Below, piece after piece: positions 8,323 to 15,772 of a stretch of 46,794 nucleotides of DNA (the stretch's first letter is position 1; each line of letters begins with the position of its first letter). A program made the position numbers and the translations under genes. Source of the DNA: a virus; IMG/VR virus record IMGVR_UViG_3300032401_000019, positions 1 to 46,794 of that record, one strand, 5' to 3'. A model generated the notes under the pieces. The model saw only the letters and a program-made list of their open reading frames with translations. It was not told the DNA's origin and did not search any database.

Positions 8323-9403
8323 TTATTAATATATTATAAAATTCTATAAAAAATTTATTTTTATTAAAAATTAAATTATTTATTATAGATTGCTGTTCTT
8401 TTAATATGTCTTTATATAAATTAACATTTTCTTTTAATAATTTTATTTTTTTATATAAATCATTTTTATCTTTTATTATAAGAAATTCTTTAATTTTTAA
8501 ATTTAATTTTATTAAATTTTTAATATCAAAAGTATCATCCATAAATGTTATTGTATCTGTTAGATAGCATTGATATAATCTTGATGATATAGTGTATATA
8601 TCTTTTTTAAAATTAAATGATTCATAATCAGTCAATATTATAGTAGCAAATGAATTATATAACTCATAAAACACTTGCTCAAATGATATTTTATTATTAT
8701 AAATAGTTGGATGTATATTTTTAAACATATTATTGTTAAATGAACCGCGTATGACATTACTACAATCATCAATTAATAAATTATCTAATTTTTTTATTCG
8801 CATTTTTTTACTTCCGCTACCAGCATAATATACATCATATTTAATGTTTTTATCTTTTTTATTTATTAAAAAATTATAATAATCTCTTGAAAATGGCACA
8901 AATTTCTCTATTGGAAAATAATATACTTTACTTATTATAATATTATTATCTTTTTCTATTACATTCTTAACTAAATCTATATTATAAAATTGTGATATAA
9001 GTTTAATATTTTTATTATTTAATTCAATATTAAAAAATCTAGATAAAAAAATATCTTCAAAAAATAAAAAAATATCAACATTATTATTGTTAATAAAACT
9101 TATTAATTTATCATAACAATTTTTTCTATTAGATAATTCTAATATTAAAGAACCATTATTTAATATTATTTTATTTAAATTTAATTTAGATAAATCTATA
9201 TTATTTATGTTTATTTCATAAATATTTTTAGATATTTGTTTTGTTGTAAAAGAAGAATCAATATCATTTAATATATAATAATTTACATCTACATCTATAG
9301 ATACTAAATGTCGTATTAGTGTCATTATTTCAGAACTACCACTATTTGTCATATCAATACCAATATCAGTATTGGCTCCTATTTTATATATGCCTATGTT
9401 CAT
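8315..9403 (-). CDS. T4 beta-glucosyltransferase-like DNA glucosyltransferase
   Basis: A 362-residue protein (T4 BGT has 351) that aligns with T4 BGT from memory across its length. The start MNIGIYKIG matches MKIAIINMG. S-S-E at 23-25 matches the T4 PSSE glucose-site Glu. FFEDIF (D117) matches the T4 segment with catalytic Asp100. YYFPIE (161-166) matches EYFPIE. DVYYAGS with R202 matches DVIYGGS with its downstream Arg. R275 in SSRLYQ matches the LRVWE Arg, although the T4 Glu is Gln here. FMDDTFD matches LIDEEFD. The predicted role is transfer of glucose from UDP-glucose to hydroxymethylcytosine in finished DNA. It is encoded directly after the dCMP hydroxymethylase-like gene with a 20-base overlap. 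Confidence 0.78.
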   Translation of the reverse strand: MNIGIYKIGANTDIGIDMTNSGSSEIMTLIRHLVSIDVDVNYYILNDIDSSFTTKQISKNIYEININNIDLSKLNLNKIILNNGSLILELSNRKNCYDKLISFINNNNVDIFLFFEDIFLSRFFNIELNNKNIKLISQFYNIDLVKNVIEKDNNIIISKVYYFPIEKFVPFSRDYYNFLINKKDKNIKYDVYYAGSGSKKMRIKKLDNLLIDDCSNVIRGSFNNNMFKNIHPTIYNNKISFEQVFYELYNSFATIILTDYESFNFKKDIYTISSRLYQCYLTDTITFMDDTFDIKNLIKLNLKIKEFLIIKDKNDLYKKIKLLKENVNLYKDILKEQQSIINNLIFNKNKFFIEFYNILING

Positions 9404-10196
9404 ATTCTATGCATTTTTCTATATTTTTATTTAAATATTCTCCATTTATATTAATTATATTTTCTTTTAATATCATTTGTTTATTTAAAAAATCATTTTC
9501 TAATATTTCATTTAATAATTTAAAATGTTTTTCATATATATGAAGTGAATAACTTGAATGATTATAAACACCTAATTGTAAATCTTTATAAGTTTCTTTT
9601 AAATGTAAAAAAACTTGTTGTTGTAATAAACAAAAAAATGGAACATCTGTTGGCAATCCTAATATTATATCAGAACTCCGCATACAAATATTCATATTCA
9701 ATTTATTATCTCTTATATAAAACCAAGCGTGTAGTGTACAAATAAAATCTTTATTATCATCATATTGATATGCTGGTTGATTAAAAAACATTATAGCTTG
9801 TCTAGTATTTTTATCTTTAATTAAAGAATTAATTGCCCATTTATATTGAGTATAATTATATTCATTTTTTTTATTAAATAATAAAAATCCATACGCAGAA
9901 TTAATAGTATTATCTTTATTAGTTATTTGTTCCCAAAATTTAGCATATTTTTTTATAAAATCTAAATCATTTCTTCCGCTAAAATACCATTGTAATTCTG
10001 CAATTATATAATCTAATTGAGAAGATCGTCTTTTATTATAATAAAGACAATTTATAGGATTTTTTAATAAAAAATTGATATTCAATAATTCATATGTTTT
10101 CAAATCTCTACAATCAATATCGTATTGATAATTATTTTTTAATTTATTTAAAAAATATTTATATATATTAGAAAATTTATATGAACTATAAAACAT
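9384..10196 (-). CDS. dCMP hydroxymethylase-like enzyme (thymidylate synthase fold)
   Basis: A 270-residue thymidylate-synthase-fold protein. Conserved residues: E67 in AELQWYF, the folate-side Trp in FWEQ, Y102 in AYGF, R132 in TRQAIMFF, nucleophile C153 in FICTLHAW, R173 and D176 in MRSSDIILG, and H219/Y221 in LHIYEKH. The Asn that reads uracil in thymidylate synthase lies 31 residues after the nucleophile. Here that place is D184 (GLPTDVPF), as in T4 gp42, where C148 and D179 are also 31 apart. This Asp selects cytosine. The enzyme should therefore make 5-hydroxymethyl-dCMP from dCMP and methylene-tetrahydrofolate. A dCMP methylase is the alternative, but the adjoining glucosyltransferase favours hydroxymethylation. 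Confidence 0.85.
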   Translation of the reverse strand: MFYSSYKFSNIYKYFLNKLKNNYQYDIDCRDLKTYELLNINFLLKNPINCLYYNKRRSSQLDYIIAELQWYFSGRNDLDFIKKYAKFWEQITNKDNTINSAYGFLLFNKKNEYNYTQYKWAINSLIKDKNTRQAIMFFNQPAYQYDDNKDFICTLHAWFYIRDNKLNMNICMRSSDIILGLPTDVPFFCLLQQQVFLHLKETYKDLQLGVYNHSSYSLHIYEKHFKLLNEILENDFLNKQMILKENIININGEYLNKNIEKCIEYEHRHI

Positions 10197-10597
10197 TAAT
10201 TTACTCTTTTAAAATAATTTTTATTATTTGCTTTTATTTTATAATAATCATGACCACGTTTTTTATCTTTAGCATAAGCTATTATTTTACCAGTTAATTC
10301 TACTTTTTCTTTTTTACAAAAGAAAGTTATTTCTGTATTAATTGGTTTTAATTCAATAGATTGCTCTATTTCATTTTGCTCAATATTTTTTTCTGTTTTT
10401 TTCATATTTTCTTTTTTTATTTGATTAATGTTATTAATTGGTTTTAATTCAACTTTTTTTATAAACTTTAATATACCGCGCTGTGCAAGTATTTCTATCA
10501 TTGCCTCTTTTTCTATATCATTAAATAAAGTACTATTTAAATAGTTTTTTAATTGTTCATTTGAATATTTTTCCCATTTAAAATGAAGTTCATCCAT
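10196..10597 (-). CDS. Hypothetical protein with repeated ELKPIN segment
   Basis: A 133-residue protein. Its N-terminus is helical and acidic (MDELHFKWEKYSNEQLKNYL), the middle is a Lys/Glu/Asn-rich linker, and the C-terminal basic domain of about 40 residues ends YYKIKANNKNYFKRVN. The motif ELKPIN occurs twice, encoded by a perfect 21-base direct repeat 96 bases apart. Its stop codon shares one base with the start of the hydroxymethylase gene, so the two are translationally coupled. Not recognised; a DNA-binding or accessory role in the modification operon would be speculation. Confidence 0.6.
   Translation of the reverse strand: MDELHFKWEKYSNEQLKNYLNSTLFNDIEKEAMIEILAQRGILKFIKKVELKPINNINQIKKENMKKTEKNIEQNEIEQSIELKPINTEITFFCKKEKVELTGKIIAYAKDKKRGHDYYKIKANNKNYFKRVN
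10336..10452 (-). repeat. Pair of perfect 21-base direct repeats
   Basis: The 21-base sequence at 10336-10356 recurs exactly at 10432-10452, 96 bases away and in the same reading frame. Both copies encode ELKPIN. The middle of the gene between them is low in complexity, so this looks like an internal duplication within the linker of the 133-residue protein. Confidence 0.8.
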
Positions 10598-10607
10598 ATT
10601 TTTATTT

Positions 10608-10862
10608 TTAATTAATAAAATTTTTAATAAATGAATTATTGTCTATTAATAATATATTATTATCTTTTATATTATATTTAATATTAAAATTATCAAATAA
10701 TTCTATACATTTAATAAAAATATCTTCATCAATTAATTCTAAATTGCTGCTTTTATTATCTTCACTAATATCGCCACTTAGATATATTTGCTTATTAAAT
10801 GTTTTACTTAGAATATCTTGTAATTTACAAAATATTTCTCCTAATAAATCACGTTGTGTCAT
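10608..10862 (-). CDS. Small hypothetical protein
   Basis: An 84-residue, mainly helical protein (starts MTQRDLLGEIFCKLQDIL) with an acidic middle. It is the first gene of the nucleotide-modification operon and follows an 84-base intergenic region with promoter-like features. I do not recognise a family, and no catalytic or membrane motif is visible. Its stop lies about 10 bases before the next start. Confidence 0.5.
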   Translation of the reverse strand: MTQRDLLGEIFCKLQDILSKTFNKQIYLSGDISEDNKSSNLELIDEDIFIKCIELFDNFNIKYNIKDNNILLIDNNSFIKNFIN

Positions 10863-10946
10863 AATTTTATAACAAAATTAATATAAAAAAAATTTAAGAT
10901 AACAATATACTATACATTAAAAATATATTGTTTACACATTTTTAAT
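10863..10946 (-). promoter_or_regulatory. Probable promoter region of the modification operon
   Basis: An 84-base gene-free gap. On the minus strand it holds GTGTAAACAATATATT, close to TAAACAATATATT seen upstream of the 66-residue gene near 3640. It also has TTATCTTAAATTTTTTTT, a weaker match to the core of the elements at 12-56 and 3577-3621. Positions 10880-10873 read TAATTTTG, a full match to the Bacteroidota TAnnTTTG promoter box, though very close to the ATG. The evidence is suggestive only. Confidence 0.35.
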
Positions 10947-11660
10947 TTACTTTTCTTTATCAAGATAACTATCTTCTTCGAATATAGATAACGCGTCAGA
11001 GGTATTTTCAGCATCACACTTAACTTTATCAAGGTCTTGTGATATGTCTTTATCTTTTAAGGATTTATATTTTAAATTAACAGCCTTTGTATAATTAAAT
11101 GCTTTTATTTCACATTCGACTTCAACCATAGGTGCTTTTTCTATTCTAATTACGTCTGCCAATGTACATATATCTTTTTGAATTAATGATGCTTTATTTA
11201 ATAATAATTGTAATATATCTTTTCCACTATCAGACATATCATCTGTACTATTAAATACATCTATCCATAATTCTTTTATTTTTCTTCCTTTTTTAGTTTC
11301 TAAATTTAAATCTATTTCATTAAACCAACTTCCTTTAGATGATTGAAAATCGACATTAATACCTTTATTTTGTAAATGTGCTTTGAAATCGTTTTCTAAA
11401 TTAGCAAATTCTATTAATGTAAATACATTAGCAACCATTTCAGCGAGCATATACGCTTTAGATGGCGTATTTGGTTTTGGCCAACCACCTTTGTAATAAT
11501 TTATATCATGTGCTTGTTTAAACTCTTTGGACCTTCTTTTAAAAATTAACCGATATAATTTAGCTAATTTATTCAACTTACTATAATAATTTTCATTAAT
11601 ATCGTAGCGTATTTGACTACCATCATCTACTTCTTGTTTGTACAGTTCTTTATTTTTCAT
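10947..11660 (-). CDS. Hypothetical protein
   Basis: A 237-residue soluble protein, basic in its first 60 residues (YRLIFKRRSKEFKQ) and acidic at the end (SIFEEDSYLDKEK). It contains KGGWPKPNTPSKAYMLAEMV, which looks like a structured loop and helix. No known catalytic motif is evident. It has its own upstream gap on the right (11661-11751) and precedes the modification operon on the left. Function unknown; the position among replication genes suggests a DNA-metabolism or regulatory role. Confidence 0.6.
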   Translation of the reverse strand: MKNKELYKQEVDDGSQIRYDINENYYSKLNKLAKLYRLIFKRRSKEFKQAHDINYYKGGWPKPNTPSKAYMLAEMVANVFTLIEFANLENDFKAHLQNKGINVDFQSSKGSWFNEIDLNLETKKGRKIKELWIDVFNSTDDMSDSGKDILQLLLNKASLIQKDICTLADVIRIEKAPMVEVECEIKAFNYTKAVNLKYKSLKDKDISQDLDKVKCDAENTSDALSIFEEDSYLDKEK

Positions 11661-11751
11661 ATTTATTATTTTTTGATAAAATTAAATTATTTATATTATA
11701 TATTACACACTTATATATATATTTAAAATTTAACAATAATAAATATTTTGT

Positions 11752-12225
11752 TTACAAAATACGGGTTAAAATATCTAAACCATATACCCCTTCACTATTA
11801 TCATCGAATAAAATAGTAGCTGAATAAGCTATAAATGATATTGAAACTAGTTTTCCGACTCTATCTTCTGAATTTATAGATACTTTGAAATCGGTATCTT
11901 TCATATAATAGTATGCCTTATCTTTTTGTTCAAATTTTAATTGTTCTTCTTTATCTCTATATAAAAAATTTGGATAACTTATTATGTTGTATATTTTAGA
12001 ATATTTTTCTTTTTTTATTTTTTTATCTGAAAATATATTTTGAAGTGAGTTTCTTTCACATATATCTTCAATTGTATTTTTTTTACTCTCCATCAATTTT
12101 AAATAGTATTTTTTATCTTTTAATGATGGATATATTTTCTTTCTGAGTTCTGCTACTATATACTCTAATTGTAATTTTTGCAGATACTCGTAATAACTAA
12201 GATGCCTAGATTTAAAATCGACCAT
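11752..12225 (-). CDS. Hypothetical protein
   Basis: A 157-residue protein, helical and Lys/Tyr-rich at the N-terminus (ELRKKIYPSLKDKKYYLK). The C-terminal 50 residues look like a small beta domain (VGKLVSISFIAYSATILFDDN). Its start overlaps the end of the primase gene by 14 bases, so it is probably translated together with primase. Not recognised. The stop codon lies inside a GTAAACAAAATATTT stretch that resembles the upstream elements elsewhere in the window. Confidence 0.55.
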   Translation of the reverse strand: MVDFKSRHLSYYEYLQKLQLEYIVAELRKKIYPSLKDKKYYLKLMESKKNTIEDICERNSLQNIFSDKKIKKEKYSKIYNIISYPNFLYRDKEEQLKFEQKDKAYYYMKDTDFKVSINSEDRVGKLVSISFIAYSATILFDDNSEGVYGLDILTRIL

Positions 12226-13264
12226 GGTTTATTTCTAATTTCTTTTTTTGTATCTTATTTATATTAAATTCTAAAGCGTTTTCTAAATTACTCAATACAT
12301 CATACATTTCATCTTCTGTTAAATTACCTGGGTCTTTCATTTCATCTTTTATATAACCTACAGACGTATTAAAATATTGACTTAATTCTAAAGAATGTTT
12401 TTTACTTCTATCGATTGCATCTGGGTCAAATAATAATATAATATTTTTAATATCTTTATTTTGTAATTTAGCAATTTGATATTTGCTTATTTTTTTACCA
12501 AAAGTAGCACAACATTTTATAAAATCGGTATGAAATAAATTTAATAATCTATCTACATTTGATTTACTTGTTATACTTTCAACTAATATTACCGTTTCTG
12601 TTTTATTATTAATTTCATCAATACCAAATAATAATTTTTCAAAATCAGTATTAGGAGAATTAACCCAACGCAAATATTTTTTATCTACACCGTTCTTTTT
12701 TAATTCTTCATTATAAACATCTATCCATTCTTTAGATTTACGACTTCTCCCTATATGTCCCTTACATATATTATCTTCCATAATAAGAAAAATAACATAA
12801 TCATCTTTATATAAATAATCTCTATCAGAGATACCTATATGGTATGTATTATAATGTCCGTCATTAAAACCACGATTATTTAAATAATCGTCAGAATATA
12901 TACGCTTAAACTTTATTGGTAATGGCTTTTCTATTGTATTTAAATCCAATGTCTCAGTGCTATTTAATAAAATAGTATTTAATTTATTACTTAATTTCTT
13001 TTCAATATCTATTTTACTATGAAAGGTATCGTTTATAAGGTCGAGTCTATTAATATCTTTTAATAACTTAAAGATACTACCGTGTTGCTGGCAATCACCC
13101 TTAAAACAATTGAAATTAGTTCTTTTTTGACCGTTGTAGTCACTATCAAATTTTATACCAAATTTTTCAGAATCACAATATGGACATTTACCTGAATACC
13201 AACCTTTTGAACCGGATTGAATTAAATTCAATATTTGTATTACCTGTTGTTTATTTACGTTCAC
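12212..13264 (-). CDS. DnaG-like DNA primase
   Basis: A 350-residue protein. An N-terminal zinc-binding domain has CPYC at 27-30 and CFKGDCQQHGS at 53-63, similar to the CHC2 zinc finger of DnaG. The TOPRIM core shows ILVES (metal-binding Glu), then FGKKIS, and ILLFDPDAIDRS with the paired Asp residues. It would make RNA primers for the phage replisome, acting with the DnaB-like helicase at 15773-17116. The helicase-interaction domain of long DnaG proteins is absent, as in many phage primases. The only start in the right place is GTG at 13264. Confidence 0.85.
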   Translation of the reverse strand: MNVNKQQVIQILNLIQSGSKGWYSGKCPYCDSEKFGIKFDSDYNGQKRTNFNCFKGDCQQHGSIFKLLKDINRLDLINDTFHSKIDIEKKLSNKLNTILLNSTETLDLNTIEKPLPIKFKRIYSDDYLNNRGFNDGHYNTYHIGISDRDYLYKDDYVIFLIMEDNICKGHIGRSRKSKEWIDVYNEELKKNGVDKKYLRWVNSPNTDFEKLLFGIDEINNKTETVILVESITSKSNVDRLLNLFHTDFIKCCATFGKKISKYQIAKLQNKDIKNIILLFDPDAIDRSKKHSLELSQYFNTSVGYIKDEMKDPGNLTEDEMYDVLSNLENALEFNINKIQKKKLEINHGRF

Positions 13265-13315
13265 TGATGCACAATTTTTATAAAAATATAAAAAATTTTA
13301 ATGTAAAAACAATAT

Positions 13316-13603
13316 TTAATCAATTAAATCAAAAAAATCCCATTTTTCACTTATACTTAACAAAACTAAATACCCCATCAAATCAAATATATCATTTTTT
13401 CTTAATTCTTCAGAATTTTTAATTCTTGACAATTTATCATCTAAACGTTGTAATATGGCTTGTGATGCATCTTTTTTAGAAAATATTTTTAATGGTTCTA
13501 ACGCCGAATTACCATATCTTTTATTCTTTTCTATTAATACTTGTTGAATAGAATCCAATACGGTATGCACTTGGTTTAAAAATTGTTCATTTTCATCTTT
13601 CAT
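13316..13603 (-). CDS. DUF1599-like / all-alpha NTP pyrophosphatase-like protein
   Basis: A 95-residue helical protein. It shows KNKRYGNSALEPL, then RLDDKLSRIKN and NDIFDLMGYLVLL. This order of an Arg/Asp-Lys helix followed by D-x-x-D-L-x-G-Y is the pattern I associate with the DUF1599 family, which is related to MazG-type pyrophosphatases and often found in phages with modified bases. It could hydrolyse an unwanted dNTP, for example dCTP, before its replacement by the hydroxymethyl form. That role is inference. Its start overlaps the stop of the membrane protein gene by 4 bases. Confidence 0.6.
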   Translation of the reverse strand: MKDENEQFLNQVHTVLDSIQQVLIEKNKRYGNSALEPLKIFSKKDASQAILQRLDDKLSRIKNSEELRKNDIFDLMGYLVLLSISEKWDFFDLID

Positions 13604-13869
13604 GTTTTATTGTTTTTGAATTTATAATAAAATACCAAAAATAACCAAATAACGTTAATTGAAAATATAGCTAATCCGCCTATGAAGCTCGATATTTGGT
13701 TTAAACTTGGGTAATAATATAAATTCCATACACCCCATATAGTAAAAAATGCAGTTGGAACCCAACTTACACCCATTAATTTTTTATCTTTTAATAATAT
13801 ACGTATGTTTATTATTAAAAATGCACTTGCACCAAATTCGAATAAACTATTGATTAAATCATTACTCAT
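13600..13869 (-). CDS. Small integral membrane protein
   Basis: An 89-residue protein with about three hydrophobic segments, roughly at residues 10-27, 35-53 and 58-82. The loops are short and the C-terminal tail is basic (YYKFKNNKT). It overlaps the metallophosphoesterase gene upstream by 8 bases and the DUF1599-like gene downstream by 4 bases. No transporter motif is clear. It might affect the host envelope or exclude other phages, but nothing in the sequence proves this. Confidence 0.6.
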   Translation of the reverse strand: MSNDLINSLFEFGASAFLIINIRILLKDKKLMGVSWVPTAFFTIWGVWNLYYYPSLNQISSFIGGLAIFSINVIWLFLVFYYKFKNNKT

Positions 13870-14422
13870 TTTTAAATTTTATTAATTCTTCTATATTTAC
13901 TGGTTTATAATCCCAAACATCTACCCCTACATTAATTACAGGTACATTATATACTTGTATCAAATATCCATCTATGTAAGTAAATCCCAATTTATTATAT
14001 TTCCATTTTTCATGTACATGCCCACAAAAAATATAATCACATTTAGAAGCAATTTCTGTTAAATATACATTATCTATATCATATGGATTAAAAATGAATG
14101 AGGGGTCATGCAATAACAATATATCCATATTTCTATGTTGTAATGTTAGTTTTTTAGGGAGTTCTCCTAAATATCTTTTTCTATCGTGATTACCCCAAAT
14201 ATGAATAATATTTCCATTTAATTGTGAAAGATATGTTTTAGGGTTTTTATTAAAAGAAAAGTCTCCTAATTGATAAACGGTATCGTTTGATTTAACTACA
14301 CTATTCCAATTATCTATTAATACTTTATTCATTTCATCTATAGATACGAATGGTCTATTACAATATTGTATAATGTTTTTATGCCCTAGGTGTAAATCTG
14401 ATGTAAAATATATATTACTCAT
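13862..14422 (-). CDS. Calcineurin-like metallophosphoesterase
   Basis: A 186-residue phosphoesterase of the compact YfcE/MJ0936-like size. Motifs in order: TSDLHLGHKN, LGDFSF, WGNHDRKRY, LLHDPSF and CGHVHEKW, followed by INVGVDVWDYKPV. All metal ligands are present. The gene overlaps the RNA ligase gene by 8 bases, which suggests joint expression. Small phosphoesterases of this kind in phages may act on 2',3'-cyclic phosphates or other nucleotides, so a healing step before RNA ligation is possible. The substrate cannot be told from the sequence. Confidence 0.85.
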   Translation of the reverse strand: MSNIYFTSDLHLGHKNIIQYCNRPFVSIDEMNKVLIDNWNSVVKSNDTVYQLGDFSFNKNPKTYLSQLNGNIIHIWGNHDRKRYLGELPKKLTLQHRNMDILLLHDPSFIFNPYDIDNVYLTEIASKCDYIFCGHVHEKWKYNKLGFTYIDGYLIQVYNVPVINVGVDVWDYKPVNIEELIKFKNE

Positions 14423-15524
14423 GTTTTAATAAGAAATCTGGATTTATAACCTTAAAACTTAATTTTCCCATCTTACTTCTTACAACTACACCTTCTCTTA
14501 ATACATTACAATTCAAAATCGATATGCCTTTAGAATATTGTACTATCTCTGAAATAGTATCTTTTAATATAAATTGGTCATCTATCAAAGGAACGGTTTT
14601 GATATTTAACGGAAATAGTATAGTTTTCATTTCTGCGTTTGTATAATTAAATTTTTTAGAGCCTACGTTTAATTTTAAATTAAAAGCATAAAAATCACAC
14701 CTATCTATATTATATTTATTGTTTTGTATTTTAGGTCCGATAATTTCACCCTGTATAACTATTAAATTTACATTTAAGTATGAACGATGTAATGTTTTTA
14801 ATTTATTTTCAATATCTAATTGTTGAGCTATAGACCAATATGAGCTGTTATCTTTTTTAATTAAATGAAGATTTCTACTACATACTCCGAATATATATTT
14901 TTTCCAAAACTGCCATTTTTTAGGATTTTTTAATAAAAAGAAAGTCGCAGATTGCCCATCTAACTTCTCTGTAACTTCAAATATAGTGTTTTTCTCGCTT
15001 TGGCATATGTTTGGTAAATTTTGTATACGCTCTTCATCTGTTTTAGATATAAATGATGGAAATGGTAGTTTAGATGGTTTTATTAACAATTTTCTATACC
15101 AATTATATCTTTTAAAAAATTTATCTAATCTATTTTTATAAATTTTAGATTGTTCTTCTATTAATTTATTTTCAGCAATTACTTGTGGGTCGTATTTTTT
15201 TACTCCTATTGTATCTGTTAAATCATCCCCTTCTTTTAAATCACGATAAGGATATACAATACTTAATGGAAAACAAATACCTTGACTTATTTGCCCTTTT
15301 AGTTTTATTGTTTTCACACGAAATTTTCTTTCTCGCATAAATTCAAATTCTGATGTTTGTGGTAATATACTATCTATTTCAATATAAATACATAAATCAT
15401 TTATATTAAATTCACCTTTTTTAACAACTAATTCCCAACCCAATATAGTTGCTTTTTCTATTTTATCGGCTCCAATAATTGGTTCTAATTTTATTATTCT
15501 TTGTACTGTTGCTAATTTTCTCAT
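14415..15524 (-). CDS. RNA ligase, DRB0094 (Deinococcus Rnl5) type
   Basis: A 369-residue nucleotidyltransferase. The N-terminal domain of about 110 residues (MRKLATVQRI ... GADKIEKATILGWELVV) is the OB-like module typical of the DRB0094 family. The ligase core has motif I EKLDG, with K187 as the predicted AMP-accepting Lys. It continues with FGVCSRN (motif III-like), IQGEIIGPKIQ, motif IV EGVVVRS (344-350) and motif V SFKVIN (356-361). The characterised relative seals nicks with an RNA 3'-OH end. Here it may repair tRNA or other RNA cut by host defences, with the adjoining phosphoesterase possibly preparing ends. Confidence 0.85.
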   Translation of the reverse strand: MRKLATVQRIIKLEPIIGADKIEKATILGWELVVKKGEFNINDLCIYIEIDSILPQTSEFEFMRERKFRVKTIKLKGQISQGICFPLSIVYPYRDLKEGDDLTDTIGVKKYDPQVIAENKLIEEQSKIYKNRLDKFFKRYNWYRKLLIKPSKLPFPSFISKTDEERIQNLPNICQSEKNTIFEVTEKLDGQSATFFLLKNPKKWQFWKKYIFGVCSRNLHLIKKDNSSYWSIAQQLDIENKLKTLHRSYLNVNLIVIQGEIIGPKIQNNKYNIDRCDFYAFNLKLNVGSKKFNYTNAEMKTILFPLNIKTVPLIDDQFILKDTISEIVQYSKGISILNCNVLREGVVVRSKMGKLSFKVINPDFLLKHE

Positions 15525-15531
15525 AAATAAA

Positions 15532-15765
15532 TTAATTATAATTAATAGTTTTTAATTTGTTTTCTAATTCGTCTAATCGGTCTATTAATTTTTGCCCGCT
15601 TTCAAATTTAAGCCAATATGATATATTATCGTCAAAATCCATTTCACATGCACCATATGTGTTTTTAAGTATTTCGTTACATATGTTTTTGAGTATTTCA
15701 TTAAACTCCGGTAAAAACAGTTTATTATTATTTATGATTATTTGTTCAGCTCCTATAAAATCCAT
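15532..15765 (-). CDS. Small hypothetical protein
   Basis: A 77-residue acidic protein (MDFIGAEQIIINNNKLFLPE...), helical in its second half with DRLDELENKLKTIN. It sits 8 bases from both the helicase and the RNA ligase genes and so belongs to the same operon. No family recognised. Confidence 0.5.
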   Translation of the reverse strand: MDFIGAEQIIINNNKLFLPEFNEILKNICNEILKNTYGACEMDFDDNISYWLKFESGQKLIDRLDELENKLKTINYN

Positions 15766-15772
15766 AATAATT

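Noticed and set aside
9384-10196. Plain thymidylate synthase
   Set aside because: The Asn that selects uracil is Asp in this protein and the surrounding pattern follows T4 gp42. A thymidylate synthase label does not fit.
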